A stretch of DNA of 64,000 bases from Odoribacter sp. Z80 (GCF_009935865.1 NZ_QWEL01000012.1:42028-106027); one strand, 5' to 3'. Shown: positions 8,813 through 18,709, counted from the stretch's first letter. The notes: generated by a model not told the origin, from the letters alone. A program made the numbers and translations.

Positions 8813-9889
8813 ATGAATAGAAAAGGAAAGAAATTGTTATGGATTGTACTTTTGGTGGCAGTGGTTGTATGGATTATGGTCACGAAGTCGGGGAAAGACG
8901 GAAATGAAACCAAGGCAGGGGCCAGCGGGGGAAGTGCAGGGAGAGGAAATTTACCTGTCAGTGGTATTGTCGCCCAGTATTCCAAATCGTCCAATGGAAT
9001 TCCGGTGAATGGAAGTTTACTGGCGAATGAAGAAGTGGAACTGGTGACGGAGATTGTAGGTAAGGTTCGTAAAATTTATTTTCAGGAAGGTAGTTTTGTC
9101 CGGAAGGGGCAATTGTTACTGAAGGTGGATGATGCGGATTTGCAGGCTCAGTTGACTCGCTCGGAATTTCAGAAAAAGTTATTGGCTGAAAAATTGGAAC
9201 GCCAGCGTATTTTGTTGAAGCGCGAGTCTATCAGTCGTGAGGCTTTTGACCAGTTGCAGACCGATTACAATATGTTGGAGGCAGACATTGAGTTGTTGAA
9301 AGTGAAGATTGGCCGGACAGAAATCCGTGCTCCTTTTGACGGGGAAATGGGATTCCGGTATGTGAGTGAGGGAAGTTATGTGCAGCCCAGTTCTAAAATA
9401 GCTACAATTGTGGATAATTCGGTGTTGAAGTATGAGTTTTATGTTCCTGAGAGATATGCGGACAACCAGCTGAAAGGATGGGAGGTATTGTTTCGGGTGA
9501 CGGGGAGCGACAAACTTTATTCGGCTCAGGTGTATGCTGTGGACCCTTTGATTGATATGAAAACCCGTATGATTTTACTACGGGCCCGTTTCCGGAATGC
9601 AAACCATGAACTGATGCCGGGTATGTTTGCCAAAGGACATATTGTTTTCGGGGATAAGGACCGGTTTATAGCTGTGCCGACGGAGGCAGTAGTGCCTGAA
9701 ATGGACGGGAAACGTTTGTGGGTGGTGAAGAAGGGGAAAGCGGTCAGTGTGCCGGTGGAGACCGAAAGCCGGGATGAGAAAAATGTGGAGGTGATTTCCG
9801 GTATCAGTGTCGGCGATACGGTCCTTACGGGCGGATTAATGCAGTTGCGGGAAGGGATGAGTGTTTCTGTTACCCTGAAGGAACTGTAA
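8813..9889 (+). CDS. RND efflux periplasmic adaptor (membrane fusion protein)
   Basis: Bridges the inner-membrane RND pump and the outer-membrane channel. It has 358 residues: an N-terminal anchoring helix (LLWIVLLVAVVVWIMV), a lipoyl/barrel-sandwich domain (VELVTEIVGKVRKIYFQEGSFVRKGQLLLKV), a short helical hairpin (about residues 105-160), then beta-barrel and membrane-proximal domains. It lacks a lipobox, unlike AcrA. First gene of a pump-adaptor-channel set; no local transcription regulator is present, so control is not apparent. Confidence 0.93.
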   Translation: MNRKGKKLLWIVLLVAVVVWIMVTKSGKDGNETKAGASGGSAGRGNLPVSGIVAQYSKSSNGIPVNGSLLANEEVELVTEIVGKVRKIYFQEGSFVRKGQLLLKVDDADLQAQLTRSEFQKKLLAEKLERQRILLKRESISREAFDQLQTDYNMLEADIELLKVKIGRTEIRAPFDGEMGFRYVSEGSYVQPSSKIATIVDNSVLKYEFYVPERYADNQLKGWEVLFRVTGSDKLYSAQVYAVDPLIDMKTRMILLRARFRNANHELMPGMFAKGHIVFGDKDRFIAVPTEAVVPEMDGKRLWVVKKGKAVSVPVETESRDEKNVEVISGISVGDTVLTGGLMQLREGMSVSVTLKEL

Positions 9890-9934
9890 CGGAAGTGATT
9901 TTGATACTTTTATTCTATAACTCTTTATTGTGAA

Positions 9935-12900
9935 ATGAGCTTATCATCAACATGCATAAAACGACCGGTATTTGCCACGGTCATGAATATCATCCTTATG
10001 CTGGTCGGATGTATCGGCCTGGTATTTCTCGGTGTCCGCGACTATCCCAGTGTGGACCCACCCATTATTTCGGTGTCGACCAGTTTTCCCGGTGCAAATG
10101 CTGATGTGATAGAAACCCAGATTACCGAACCTTTGGAATCCGCCATTAACGGTATTCCGGGGATTCGTTCCCTGACAAGCCAAAGCCGGGATGGACGAAG
10201 TTTCATTACTGTGGAGTTTGAATTGGAAGTTGACCTGGAGACTGCCGCCAATGATGTGCGGGATAAGGTTTCCGGAGCCATGCGGAGGCTGCCCAAAGAT
10301 ATTGATGCACCTACGGTCAGCAAGGCAGATGCGGATGCACAGCCGATTTTCGGAGTCTCTCTGAGAAGTGACCAGCGTTCATTAATAGACTTGAGTATGT
10401 ATGCCGACCAGTATTATAAGGAGCGCTTGCAGACGATCTCCGGTGTGAGCAGTGTCTCTATCTGGGGTGAAAAGCGTTACTCTGTCCGGTTGAGGATGGA
10501 CCCCTCTTTATTGGCTGCTTACGGGATTATTCCGATGGATGTGCAGACGGCAGTGGCAAAGGAAAATGTGGAATTGCCTTCCGGACGTATCGAAGGGGAG
10601 AATACGGAACTGACTATCCGTACGTTGGGAAGGTTGATGACGATAGAGGATTTTAATAATTTGGTGCTCCGGGAAGACGGTGATAAAGTGGTCCGTTTCC
10701 GGGATATTGGCATTGCTGAGGTGGATGCTGAAGATACGCGTTCCATTATGAAGCGGAACGGCGTTCCTATGGTGGCTTGTGTGCTTATTCCCCAGCCGGG
10801 AGCCAATTATATTGATATTGTGGATCAGGCTTACCGTGTGATGGCTGACCTTCAGAAAGACTTGCCGGACGATATAGAAGCGGGTGTTGCATTTGATAAT
10901 ACGGTTTTTATCCGCAGTTCCATTCGGGAGGTAAAAGATACAATCGTGGAAGCTTTTGTGTTGGTGGTGCTGATTATTTTCCTTTTCTTGCGGAATTGGC
11001 GGACTACCCTGATACCGGTATTGGCTATACCGGTGTCTTTGGTCGGTGCTTTTTTTGTGATGTATCTGGCGGGTTTTACCATTAATATTCTGACTTTACT
11101 GGCTATTGTGCTGGCTATCGGTTTGGTGGTGGATGATGCTATTGTGGTGATGGAGAATATTTACACTAAGATAGAACAGGGGATGTCGCCAATGGAGGCC
11201 GGTTTCAAAGGTTCGAACGAGATATTTTTTGCCGTCATAGCGACGACGGTGGCTTTGGTGGCTGTATTCTTCCCTATTGTGTTTTTGCAGGGAACGACCG
11301 GACGGCTTTTCCGTGAGTTCAGCATTGTCATTACGGGGGCGGTGATTATTTCTTCTTTTGTGGCTTTGACTTTTACGCCGATGATTTCGACCAAATTGCT
11401 GACCCGCAATGTGACGGATAATTGGTTTTACCGGAAGACAGAACCGTTTTTTGAGTGGCTGATTAACGGGTATCGCCGGGGATTGGAGCGTTTTATGAGG
11501 GTGAGGTGGGTAGCTCCCCTGATTCTTATCGGTACGGCTGTAGCCATCTGGTTATTGTGGATGGCTATACCTTCGGAAATGGCTCCGTTGGAGGACCGCT
11601 CCAATGTCCGGATAACCTCGACGGCTCCGGAGGGTGCCACTTTTGAGTATATGAGCCGTTATGCCGATGAGTTGTCTGACTATGTGGAGGAGAATGTGCC
11701 TGAACAAGATAAGATAATCGCTATGATTGGAGGGGGGAATACCAACCGTTCCAATCTGAACCTGTGGCTGAAGAATCCTGAACAGCGCAGCCGTACCCAG
11801 CAGGAGATAGCGGATGAACTGGCCGTACAGGTCCGGCAGTTTACAGGTGCCCGGACTATGGTGTCACAACAGCAGACTTTCGGAGGAAGACGGGGGGGAT
11901 TGCCGGTGGAGTATGTCATTCAGGCGAAGAATCTGGAAGACCTGAAAAGGGTGATTCCCCGTTTTATGGAAGAGGTGAATAAGAGCCCGGTGTTTTCCGT
12001 GGCCGATGTAAACCTGAAATTCACGAAACCTGAGCTGACCATCCATATTGACAGGGATAAAGCTGCGGTATTGGGAGTTTCGATGCAGAATATTGCCCAA
12101 ACTTTACAGCTTACGATGAGTGAGCAAAGAGTCGGGTATTTTATTTTAAACGGAAAGCAATATCAGATATTGAGCCAGATTGACCGGGAGCACCGGAATA
12201 AACCTTCTGATTTGCAGAGTATTTATGTCCGGAATACCGCCGGAGATTTAATTGCTTTGGATAATCTGGTGACTACTGCGGAAAGTTCCATGCCTCCCCA
12301 GTTATACCGCTATGACCGTTTTGTATCGGCAACCGTATCGGCCGGTTTGGCGAAGAGGAAAACCATTTCCCAGGGTTTGGAGGAGATGGACCGGATTGCC
12401 GGAGAGGTGCTTGACGATAATTTTAAGACCACTTTGTCGGGAAGTTCCAAGGATTTTGTGGAAAGTTCGTCCAGTTTGATGTTTGCTTTTGTGTTGGCCC
12501 TGATTTTTATTTATTTGGTATTGTCCGCTCAGTTTGAGAGTTTCCGTGACCCTTTGATTATCATGTTTACAGTGCCTTTGGCTTTGATTGGTGCTATGGT
12601 TTCTTTATGGTATTTTGATCAGACCATGAATATTTTCAGTCAGATCGGAATTATCATGCTGATAGGTTTGGTATCGAAAAACGGTATTTTGATTGTGGAA
12701 TTTGCCAACCAGCGGAAAGCGACGGGGGAACCTATGCTGGAAGCTGTGAAAAATGCGGCTGTGGCTCGTTTCCGCCCTATCTTAATGACCAGTCTTTCTA
12801 CGGTTTTGGGAATATTGCCGATGGCTATTGCGACGGGTGCAGGAGCAGAAAGCCGTGTTGCTATGGGTATTGCTGTTGTCGGAGGGATGGTCTGCGCCAC

Positions 12901-12988
12901 TTTTTTGTCGTTGTTTGTGATTCCTGCTATCTATTCCTATCTTTCTTCTGAAAAAATAAGATTGGTTGAAGAGGAACACCGGGAATAA
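9935..12988 (+). CDS. RND (AcrB/HAE1-type) multidrug efflux permease
   Basis: Proton-driven inner-membrane pump of 1017 residues. It shows the expected duplicated layout: helix 1 near residues 10-30, a large periplasmic porter domain, a block of helices around 335-530, a second porter domain, and a final helix block around 850-1000. The motif GLVVDDAIVVMENI contains the conserved transmembrane Asp pair needed for proton relay; FRPILMTSLSTVLGILPMAI is a further family signature. The N-terminus lacks a cleavable signal. It sits between adaptor and TolC genes. Substrates cannot be predicted. Confidence 0.95.
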   Translation: MSLSSTCIKRPVFATVMNIILMLVGCIGLVFLGVRDYPSVDPPIISVSTSFPGANADVIETQITEPLESAINGIPGIRSLTSQSRDGRSFITVEFELEVDLETAANDVRDKVSGAMRRLPKDIDAPTVSKADADAQPIFGVSLRSDQRSLIDLSMYADQYYKERLQTISGVSSVSIWGEKRYSVRLRMDPSLLAAYGIIPMDVQTAVAKENVELPSGRIEGENTELTIRTLGRLMTIEDFNNLVLREDGDKVVRFRDIGIAEVDAEDTRSIMKRNGVPMVACVLIPQPGANYIDIVDQAYRVMADLQKDLPDDIEAGVAFDNTVFIRSSIREVKDTIVEAFVLVVLIIFLFLRNWRTTLIPVLAIPVSLVGAFFVMYLAGFTINILTLLAIVLAIGLVVDDAIVVMENIYTKIEQGMSPMEAGFKGSNEIFFAVIATTVALVAVFFPIVFLQGTTGRLFREFSIVITGAVIISSFVALTFTPMISTKLLTRNVTDNWFYRKTEPFFEWLINGYRRGLERFMRVRWVAPLILIGTAVAIWLLWMAIPSEMAPLEDRSNVRITSTAPEGATFEYMSRYADELSDYVEENVPEQDKIIAMIGGGNTNRSNLNLWLKNPEQRSRTQQEIADELAVQVRQFTGARTMVSQQQTFGGRRGGLPVEYVIQAKNLEDLKRVIPRFMEEVNKSPVFSVADVNLKFTKPELTIHIDRDKAAVLGVSMQNIAQTLQLTMSEQRVGYFILNGKQYQILSQIDREHRNKPSDLQSIYVRNTAGDLIALDNLVTTAESSMPPQLYRYDRFVSATVSAGLAKRKTISQGLEEMDRIAGEVLDDNFKTTLSGSSKDFVESSSSLMFAFVLALIFIYLVLSAQFESFRDPLIIMFTVPLALIGAMVSLWYFDQTMNIFSQIGIIMLIGLVSKNGILIVEFANQRKATGEPMLEAVKNAAVARFRPILMTSLSTVLGILPMAIATGAGAESRVAMGIAVVGGMVCATFLSLFVIPAIYSYLSSEKIRLVEEEHRE

Positions 12989-13055
12989 ATTCTGTGTTGA
13001 CAATGACTGGGTTGTGTACCGGTATGCCGGTTTGACGGATTAAAATAATGGATAT

Positions 13056-14360
13056 ATGTATAAGTGTAGTTTATTATTTTTCATTCTTTGTTTTTCTTTG
13101 TTTGTGCCGGGGCAGTTTTTTGCCCAGTCCCGGATAACGCTGGATAGTTGTATTGTCCGTGCATTGGATGCCAATTATTCTATTAAGATTATCCGTCACC
13201 AGGAATCTCAGGCGGAGAATAATGTGAATTATGCCCCTTTTCTGCCCACAGTTAGTGCCAGTGCCGGACAGAAACAGACTGTTTCGGATAGTAAGGTTAC
13301 GAATAACGGTGAAGACCGTTTTATGAATCATACCAGGTCGGATGCTTTGTCGGCAGGGGTGGCTCTGAACTGGCGGTTGTTTGACGGTTTGGAGATGTTT
13401 ATGACCCATGCCCGTTATAAAGAGATGCTGGCTATCGGTGAGTTAAAAACGAAAATGGCTGTCGAGAATTTGATTGTGCAGGTGAGTTCTTATTATTATG
13501 ATGTGATTCGCCAGCAAAGTAAAGTGGATGCAGCCCGCCATTCGTTGTCGCTTTCGGAGGCCCGTTATGCGGAAGCCCGAGACAAATATGTGTTGGGGGT
13601 ATTGTCCGGTTTGGAAGCCCGGCAGGCAAAATTGGATCTGAATGCTGATAGTTCGAATTATATCAAAGAAAAGAAATTGCTCCGGAGTGCTTATATTTCT
13701 TTAAATACCATTATGAATGCCGATTTGCAGCAACAGGCTTATGTGGAAGATTCGATTGTTTTGCGGGCTCCTTTGCAGTTTAAGGGCTTGTTGGACGATA
13801 TGTTGCATTGGAATACGACGTTATTGATTGGACGGCGGGACCAGAAGGTGTCGGAATTGGATATGAAAATTGCACGGGCTGCTTTGTTTCCGAAATTGGA
13901 TTTTGGAACAGGTTATAATTACAGCCGGACTAAAGCACCGGAATCCACCACATCCCTGAACCGTACCAATGGCCCGTACTGGGGGTTCTCGATGAGTGTG
14001 GATATTTTCAATCGTCTGGAGAATCGCCGGAAGATAAAAAATGCCAGACTGGACATGGAGATAGCAGACCTTTCTTATCAGGAGGCGGAGTTGCAAATGA
14101 AAGCCGATTTGGCACAACTTTATAATACGTATGAGAATAACCTGCAAATGGTGTCTTTCGAGCAGGAAAGTGCTTTGGTTGCTTTCGACAATCTGGATGC
14201 CGCTTTAGAAAAGTATAAACTGGGAGAGTTGGCCGGTATTGAATTCCGGGAGTTTCAAAGAAGTTATATTGACGCTGTAGACCGGGAGGTTTCTGCTATT
14301 TATCTGACGAAAATATCCGAATTATCTCTTTTGCTGATTAGCGGGCAGATTCTGAAGTAG
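13056..14360 (+). CDS. TolC-family outer membrane efflux channel
   Basis: Outer-membrane exit duct for the RND pump upstream. It has 434 residues with a signal peptide (ends near GQFFAQS) and two repeats of the OEP domain: long amphipathic helices alternate with short strands (DSCIVRALDANYSIKI near the start; ALEKYKLGELAGIEFREFQRSYID near the end). It trails the permease by 67 bases, which contain only a weak 5-bp hairpin, so co-transcription is likely. Confidence 0.93.
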   Translation: MYKCSLLFFILCFSLFVPGQFFAQSRITLDSCIVRALDANYSIKIIRHQESQAENNVNYAPFLPTVSASAGQKQTVSDSKVTNNGEDRFMNHTRSDALSAGVALNWRLFDGLEMFMTHARYKEMLAIGELKTKMAVENLIVQVSSYYYDVIRQQSKVDAARHSLSLSEARYAEARDKYVLGVLSGLEARQAKLDLNADSSNYIKEKKLLRSAYISLNTIMNADLQQQAYVEDSIVLRAPLQFKGLLDDMLHWNTTLLIGRRDQKVSELDMKIARAALFPKLDFGTGYNYSRTKAPESTTSLNRTNGPYWGFSMSVDIFNRLENRRKIKNARLDMEIADLSYQEAELQMKADLAQLYNTYENNLQMVSFEQESALVAFDNLDAALEKYKLGELAGIEFREFQRSYIDAVDREVSAIYLTKISELSLLLISGQILK

Positions 14361-14396
14361 AGTCTGGCGGCCGTGGCAAAGACATTCTGGTTGCCC

Positions 14397-14428
14397 TTGG
14401 TTACTTTTCAAAAATATTTATACCTTTG
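14397..14428 (+). promoter_or_regulatory. Predicted promoter of the carboxynorspermidine genes
   Basis: TTGG at 14397-14400, a 20-base spacer, then TACCTTTG at 14421-14428, a perfect Bacteroidota -7 box. It lies 32 bases before the dehydrogenase ATG. Confidence 0.6.
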
Positions 14429-14460
14429 TTCTCGTTGTATTAACTTTAAAAAGGATTGTA

Positions 14461-15651
14461 ATGTCTCGAGTTTTAATTATCGGTGCCGGAGGGGTTGGTA
14501 CCGTTGTAGCCCATAAAGTGGCAAAAAATAAGGTTTTTACCGATATTATGCTGGCCAGTCGTACGAAATCGAAATGCGATGATATTGCTGCAGCCATCGG
14601 GGGCAATCGGATACAAACAGCACAGGTGGACGCTGACAGTGTGCCGGACTTAGTACAATTGATGCGTTCGTTCCGGCCGGAGATTGTGATTAATGTGGCA
14701 TTGCCTTACCAGGACCTGACCATTATGGAGGCCTGTCTGGAGTGTGGGGTGAATTATCTGGATACGGCCAATTATGAACCGAAGGATGAGGCACATTTTG
14801 AATATAGCTGGCAATGGGCTTACCATGACCGTTTTAAGGAAAAAGGGTTGACTGCTATTTTGGGATGCGGGTTTGACCCGGGTGTATCGGCTATTTTTAC
14901 AGCTTATGCAGCCAAACATTATTTTGATGAGATTCATTATCTGGATATTGTGGATTGTAATGCCGGAAACCATGGGATGGCATTTGCCACTAATTTCAAT
15001 CCGGAAATCAATATCCGCGAGATTACGCAGCATGGCCGTTACTGGGAAAACGGGCGCTGGGTGCAAACCGGTCCGTTGGAGATTCATAAAATGCTGACTT
15101 ATCCCCATATTGGCGAACGGGATTCTTATTTGCTTTATCATGAGGAGTTGGAGTCGTTGGTGAAGAATTATCCGACCATTAAGCGGGCCCGTTTCTGGAT
15201 GACTTTCGGACAGGAGTATCTGACTCATTTGCGGGTTATTCAGAATATCGGAATGGCGCGTATAGATGAGGTGGAATATAACGGAGTGAAGATCGTACCT
15301 CTGCAATTCCTGAAAGCTGTGTTGCCGGATCCGAAATCGTTGGGCTCCAATTATCACGGAGAGACGTCTATCGGTTGTCGTATCCGGGGAATAAAAGACG
15401 GGAAAGAGCATACTTATTATATCTATAACAACTGTGACCATGAAGCTGCTTTCAAGGAAACCGGCACCCAGGCGGTTAGCTATACTACCGGTGTTCCGGC
15501 CGCATTAGGGGCAGCCATGTTTGTCCGGGGTTTATGGAAAGGCGCCGGGGTTTATAATGTGGAGCAGTTCGATCCGGATCCTTTCCTGGCCGAATTGGGA
15601 GAACAGGGATTGCCTTGGGTGGAACAGTTTGACATTGACCTGGAGGTATGA
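14461..15651 (+). CDS. Carboxynorspermidine dehydrogenase (saccharopine dehydrogenase-like)
   Basis: Reductively condenses aspartate beta-semialdehyde with putrescine or diaminopropane to give carboxyspermidine or carboxynorspermidine, using NADPH. The 396 residues open with a Rossmann motif (VLIIGAGGVGTVVAHKVA), and the internal segment ILGCGFDPGVSAIFTAYA is typical of the saccharopine dehydrogenase-like family. Functional assignment rests on the next gene, nspC, which overlaps its stop by ATGA and catalyses the following step. Without that neighbour it could only be called saccharopine dehydrogenase-like. Confidence 0.92.
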   Translation: MSRVLIIGAGGVGTVVAHKVAKNKVFTDIMLASRTKSKCDDIAAAIGGNRIQTAQVDADSVPDLVQLMRSFRPEIVINVALPYQDLTIMEACLECGVNYLDTANYEPKDEAHFEYSWQWAYHDRFKEKGLTAILGCGFDPGVSAIFTAYAAKHYFDEIHYLDIVDCNAGNHGMAFATNFNPEINIREITQHGRYWENGRWVQTGPLEIHKMLTYPHIGERDSYLLYHEELESLVKNYPTIKRARFWMTFGQEYLTHLRVIQNIGMARIDEVEYNGVKIVPLQFLKAVLPDPKSLGSNYHGETSIGCRIRGIKDGKEHTYYIYNNCDHEAAFKETGTQAVSYTTGVPAALGAAMFVRGLWKGAGVYNVEQFDPDPFLAELGEQGLPWVEQFDIDLEV

Positions 15652-16811
15652 TAAATAAGGACGTTGTTCTGAATCACTGGGATTTATCTGCCGTACCTTC
15701 TCCGGCTTATGTGCTTCACCAGGATTTATTGGATGATAATCTGGCCGTGATTGACAAAGTCAGGCAGGTCAGCGGTGCGGAGATTATTGTTGCTCTCAAG
15801 GCAAATGCCATGTGGAGTATCTTTCCCGAACTCAGGAAACATTCAGACGGAGCCACTGCCAGTTCTCTGGCGGAGGCCCGTCTTGTTTTTGAAGAGTACG
15901 GAAGCCTTTCCCACACTTATGCCCCGGTATATCCGGAAGGGGAGATTGATGAGATTCTGGGGTATAGCAGCCATATTACTTTTAACTCTTTAGGACAGTA
16001 CCGGCGTTTCGGTGAGCGTGCCCGCAAAGCAGGGGTGTCGTGCGGATTACGGATTAATCCGGAATTTTCTACGGTGGAAACCGATTTATATAATCCGGCA
16101 AGCCCGTCTTCGCGATTGGGAATACTGTCTTCCGATTTGACCCGGTTGCCGGAAGGGGTGGAAGGGTTGCATTTTCATTCTTTGTGTGAATCTCGTCCTG
16201 CTGATTTGCGGGGGACACTGGAAGCTGTTGAAAAACGTTTCGGGCATTTCTTTTCTCAGGTGAAATGGCTGAATATGGGAGGCGGTCATTTAATGACCCA
16301 TAAAGATTATGATGAAGATGAATTAATCCGGATTTTACGGGATTTCCGTGCCCGCTACCCGCATTTGAGAGTTATTTTAGAGCCGGGGAGCGCATTTACC
16401 TGGGACACCGGTTGCCTGGTTGCCACGGTTGAGGATAAAGTCAGTAATGGCGGGGTGAATACCCTGATGCTGAATGTTTCTTTTGCCTGCCATATGCCCG
16501 ATTGCCTGGAGATGCCTTATAAACCGGCAATCCTGGGTACCCACGAACCGGGTGAAGGGGAGAAACGTTGGCGGATGGGGGGAAATAGCTGCCTTGCCGG
16601 GGATTTTTACGGTGATTGGGCGTTTGACGGAGGGCGGGAACCGCAGGTTGGCGACCGCATTGTTTTCCGTGATATGATTCATTATACGATGGTGAAAACT
16701 ACGATGTTCAATGGGGTAACTCATCCTTCCATTATGATTTATTCGCCCTCTTCCGGTTTTCGGCTGGTCCGGAAGTTCGGTTATGAAGATTATAAAGGCC
16801 GGATGTCCTGA
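15648..16811 (+). CDS. nspC: Carboxynorspermidine/carboxyspermidine decarboxylase
   Basis: PLP-dependent fold-III decarboxylase that makes spermidine or norspermidine. The PLP lysine lies in EIIVALKANAMWSIF near residue 50, and the glycine-rich phosphate loop is WLNMGGGHLMT. The C-terminal active-site region SFACHMPDCLEMPYKP contains the conserved cysteine-histidine-aspartate group. The length of 387 agrees with Vibrio and Campylobacter NspC. Translation is probably coupled to the dehydrogenase through ATGA. The product polyamine in this organism is not decided by sequence. Confidence 0.94.
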   Translation: MINKDVVLNHWDLSAVPSPAYVLHQDLLDDNLAVIDKVRQVSGAEIIVALKANAMWSIFPELRKHSDGATASSLAEARLVFEEYGSLSHTYAPVYPEGEIDEILGYSSHITFNSLGQYRRFGERARKAGVSCGLRINPEFSTVETDLYNPASPSSRLGILSSDLTRLPEGVEGLHFHSLCESRPADLRGTLEAVEKRFGHFFSQVKWLNMGGGHLMTHKDYDEDELIRILRDFRARYPHLRVILEPGSAFTWDTGCLVATVEDKVSNGGVNTLMLNVSFACHMPDCLEMPYKPAILGTHEPGEGEKRWRMGGNSCLAGDFYGDWAFDGGREPQVGDRIVFRDMIHYTMVKTTMFNGVTHPSIMIYSPSSGFRLVRKFGYEDYKGRMS

Positions 16812-16821
16812 AAATGATATT

Positions 16822-17889
16822 TTATTCTTCCCTGTCCCGGATGTAATTCCTCCATTTTTCAATCAATTGTTGCATATCTGCCGGAATTTCTGAGTCGAAA
16901 GAGAGGCGTTCTCCTGTCGTGGGATGTTCAAATCCCAGGGTTTTGGCATGGAGGGCCTGCCGGGGACAAATGCCGAAACAGTTATTGACGAATTGTTTGT
17001 ATTTGGCAAAAGTAGTGCCTTTGAGGATTTCGTTTCCGCCGTACTCTTTGTCGTTGAACAGGGGGTGTTTGATGTATTTGAAATGTGCCCGGATTTGATG
17101 GGTCCGGCCGGTTTCCAGAATGCATTCCACGACGTTTACATAGCCTAATCTTTCTATAACCCGGTAATGGGTGACGGCGTGTTTGCCGTGGCTTCCGTCG
17201 GGGAAGCAGGCCATTACTTTCCGGTTGGTCAGGTTCCGGCCGATGTGACCAGTGATGGTTCCTTTGTCGTCTTCCAGGTTTCCCCAGCAGACAGCAACAT
17301 ACTGCCGGTCGGAGGTTTTATGGAAAAACTGGGCTGCCAGATGGGTTTTGGCTTTTTCGGTTTTGGCAATCACCAATAATCCGGAAGTATCTTTGTCAAT
17401 CCGGTGGACTAATCCGGGACGTGGGTCATGGTTGTCTTTAAATAAAGGATTGTCTTTCAGGTGCCATGCCAGGGCGTTTACAAGGGTTCCCGTGTAGTGG
17501 CCGTAGGAGGGATGGACTACCATTCCGGCGGGTTTGTTTACGACCAGGAGTTGTTCGTCCTCATAAACGATATTCAGGGGAATATTTTCGGGGATAATCT
17601 CAAGTTCCCGTTTGGGGTAGGACATGACAACCGAAACGATGTCCTGGGGTTTTACCTTGTAGCTGGATTTTACAACTTTGCCGTTGACTAATATATTTCC
17701 GGTTTCTGCTGCTTCCTGGATTTTGGTCCGGGATGCATGGGGAAGCCGGGTCATCAGAAATTTATCGACACGGAGTAAATTTTGCCCGCTATCGGCTTCT
17801 ATCCGATGGTGCTCGTACATTTCCGGTGTCGGTGGATTTTCTTCGTCCTCTTCTTCGAGCAGTTCCTCTTCGTCAATTTCTTCTAACAT
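16822..17889 (-). CDS. RluA-family 23S rRNA pseudouridine synthase (RluD-like)
   Basis: Isomerises specific uridines of rRNA. It has 355 residues: a very acidic N-terminal leader (EEIDEEELLEEEDEE, residues 3-17) absent from E. coli RluD, an S4 RNA-binding domain (about 35-100), and the catalytic domain with the Asp in HRIDKDTSGLLVIAK. RluD is the best match by layout (S4 plus RluA domain), but target positions cannot be assigned. It lies 17 bases downstream of the PASTA gene on the same strand, an arrangement repeated in many Bacteroidota. Confidence 0.9.
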   Translation of the reverse strand: MLEEIDEEELLEEEDEENPPTPEMYEHHRIEADSGQNLLRVDKFLMTRLPHASRTKIQEAAETGNILVNGKVVKSSYKVKPQDIVSVVMSYPKRELEIIPENIPLNIVYEDEQLLVVNKPAGMVVHPSYGHYTGTLVNALAWHLKDNPLFKDNHDPRPGLVHRIDKDTSGLLVIAKTEKAKTHLAAQFFHKTSDRQYVAVCWGNLEDDKGTITGHIGRNLTNRKVMACFPDGSHGKHAVTHYRVIERLGYVNVVECILETGRTHQIRAHFKYIKHPLFNDKEYGGNEILKGTTFAKYKQFVNNCFGICPRQALHAKTLGFEHPTTGERLSFDSEIPADMQQLIEKWRNYIRDREE

Positions 17890-17906
17890 CTGACAACTTT
17901 ATAAGG

Positions 17907-18695
17907 TTATTCTGTGACCATTAAAGAGTCTGACACAGTAAACTTTTCTTGTTTCAAGGTGGTATATAACCTGATGAAACTGCCTGCCTGGATTTGTCCG
18001 CTTGCGGGATATTGTTCGTAGATAAATGCCCTGAGGGAATCGGTGCGTGTGGTGATGCTGCCGTCCGGAATCACTTTTTCGATATTCAGGTAGGCGTTTC
18101 TGATCAGTTGGACAGCTTCTTTTAAAGTTCTTCCTCTGAGCTGGGGGATGTAAACGAAATTATTTTCATATCCGCTTCCCAATACGATATCGATAATTGC
18201 TCCTTTTCTGAGGAGTTCTCCGGCCTGGATGGCTTTCCCTTGGTGTTGGAAACGGAGTACCAGATTTTTGTATTCCGAAGGTTCATAACTGATTCTTCCG
18301 ATACGGAATCCTTTTGTTTCCAGCGTTTGTATGGTCTGCCGATAGGCTGCATTTTTCAGGTTGGGGAAACTGATTTTTTCCGGATTCCTGGCATTCAGCG
18401 TCAGGTGAATCAGCCGGTTTTCTTTCACCGGCGAACCGATAGCCGGCGATTGTTCGACAACGGCCCCTGGTTTGGCGGTGGCGTCGTATAAAGAATCTAT
18501 CACCAGAACCCTGAGGTGATGGCCGGAGGCCAGTTCATGGGCTTCTTCTTCCGTAAGGTTGATAAAGGAGGGGACAGCTATGGAAATATCGTGCCGGGTA
18601 TAGTCCTTCAGCCAATGGAGTACATATATGCTTATGCCGGTTACCAGCAGGAGGGCGACGGCCAGGTTTAACAGAAAAAATTTTAGTTTGCTCAT
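17907..18695 (-). CDS. Stand-alone PASTA-domain membrane protein
   Basis: A 262-residue protein with one N-terminal helix (LKFFLLNLAVALLLVTGISIYVL) and then three PASTA repeats, roughly residues 38-105, 106-175 and 176-250. Each shows the short helix and PxLxGxTxxEA-like core (VYIPQLRGRTLKEAVQLIRNA in the third). PASTA domains bind peptidoglycan fragments or beta-lactams, usually attached to a Ser/Thr kinase or PBP2x. No kinase or transpeptidase domain is present here. Likely a periplasmic peptidoglycan-sensing or scaffold protein. Its leader region contains a nested inverted repeat and a five-codon ORF (listed separately). Confidence 0.88.
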   Translation of the reverse strand: MSKLKFFLLNLAVALLLVTGISIYVLHWLKDYTRHDISIAVPSFINLTEEEAHELASGHHLRVLVIDSLYDATAKPGAVVEQSPAIGSPVKENRLIHLTLNARNPEKISFPNLKNAAYRQTIQTLETKGFRIGRISYEPSEYKNLVLRFQHQGKAIQAGELLRKGAIIDIVLGSGYENNFVYIPQLRGRTLKEAVQLIRNAYLNIEKVIPDGSITTRTDSLRAFIYEQYPASGQIQAGSFIRLYTTLKQEKFTVSDSLMVTE

Positions 18696-18709
18696 AAATT
18701 TATTTTTGA

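Noticed and set aside
13018..13031. ACCGG-TATG-CCGGT hairpin between the RND permease and the TolC gene
   Set aside because: A five-pair stem without T tract in a 67-base spacer of one operon; too weak to call.
17678..17924. Poly-serine and other ORFs opposite the 5' end of the RluA gene
   Set aside because: Antisense shadows of the acidic GAA/GAG-rich leader of the pseudouridine synthase; no ribosome site or recognisable content.
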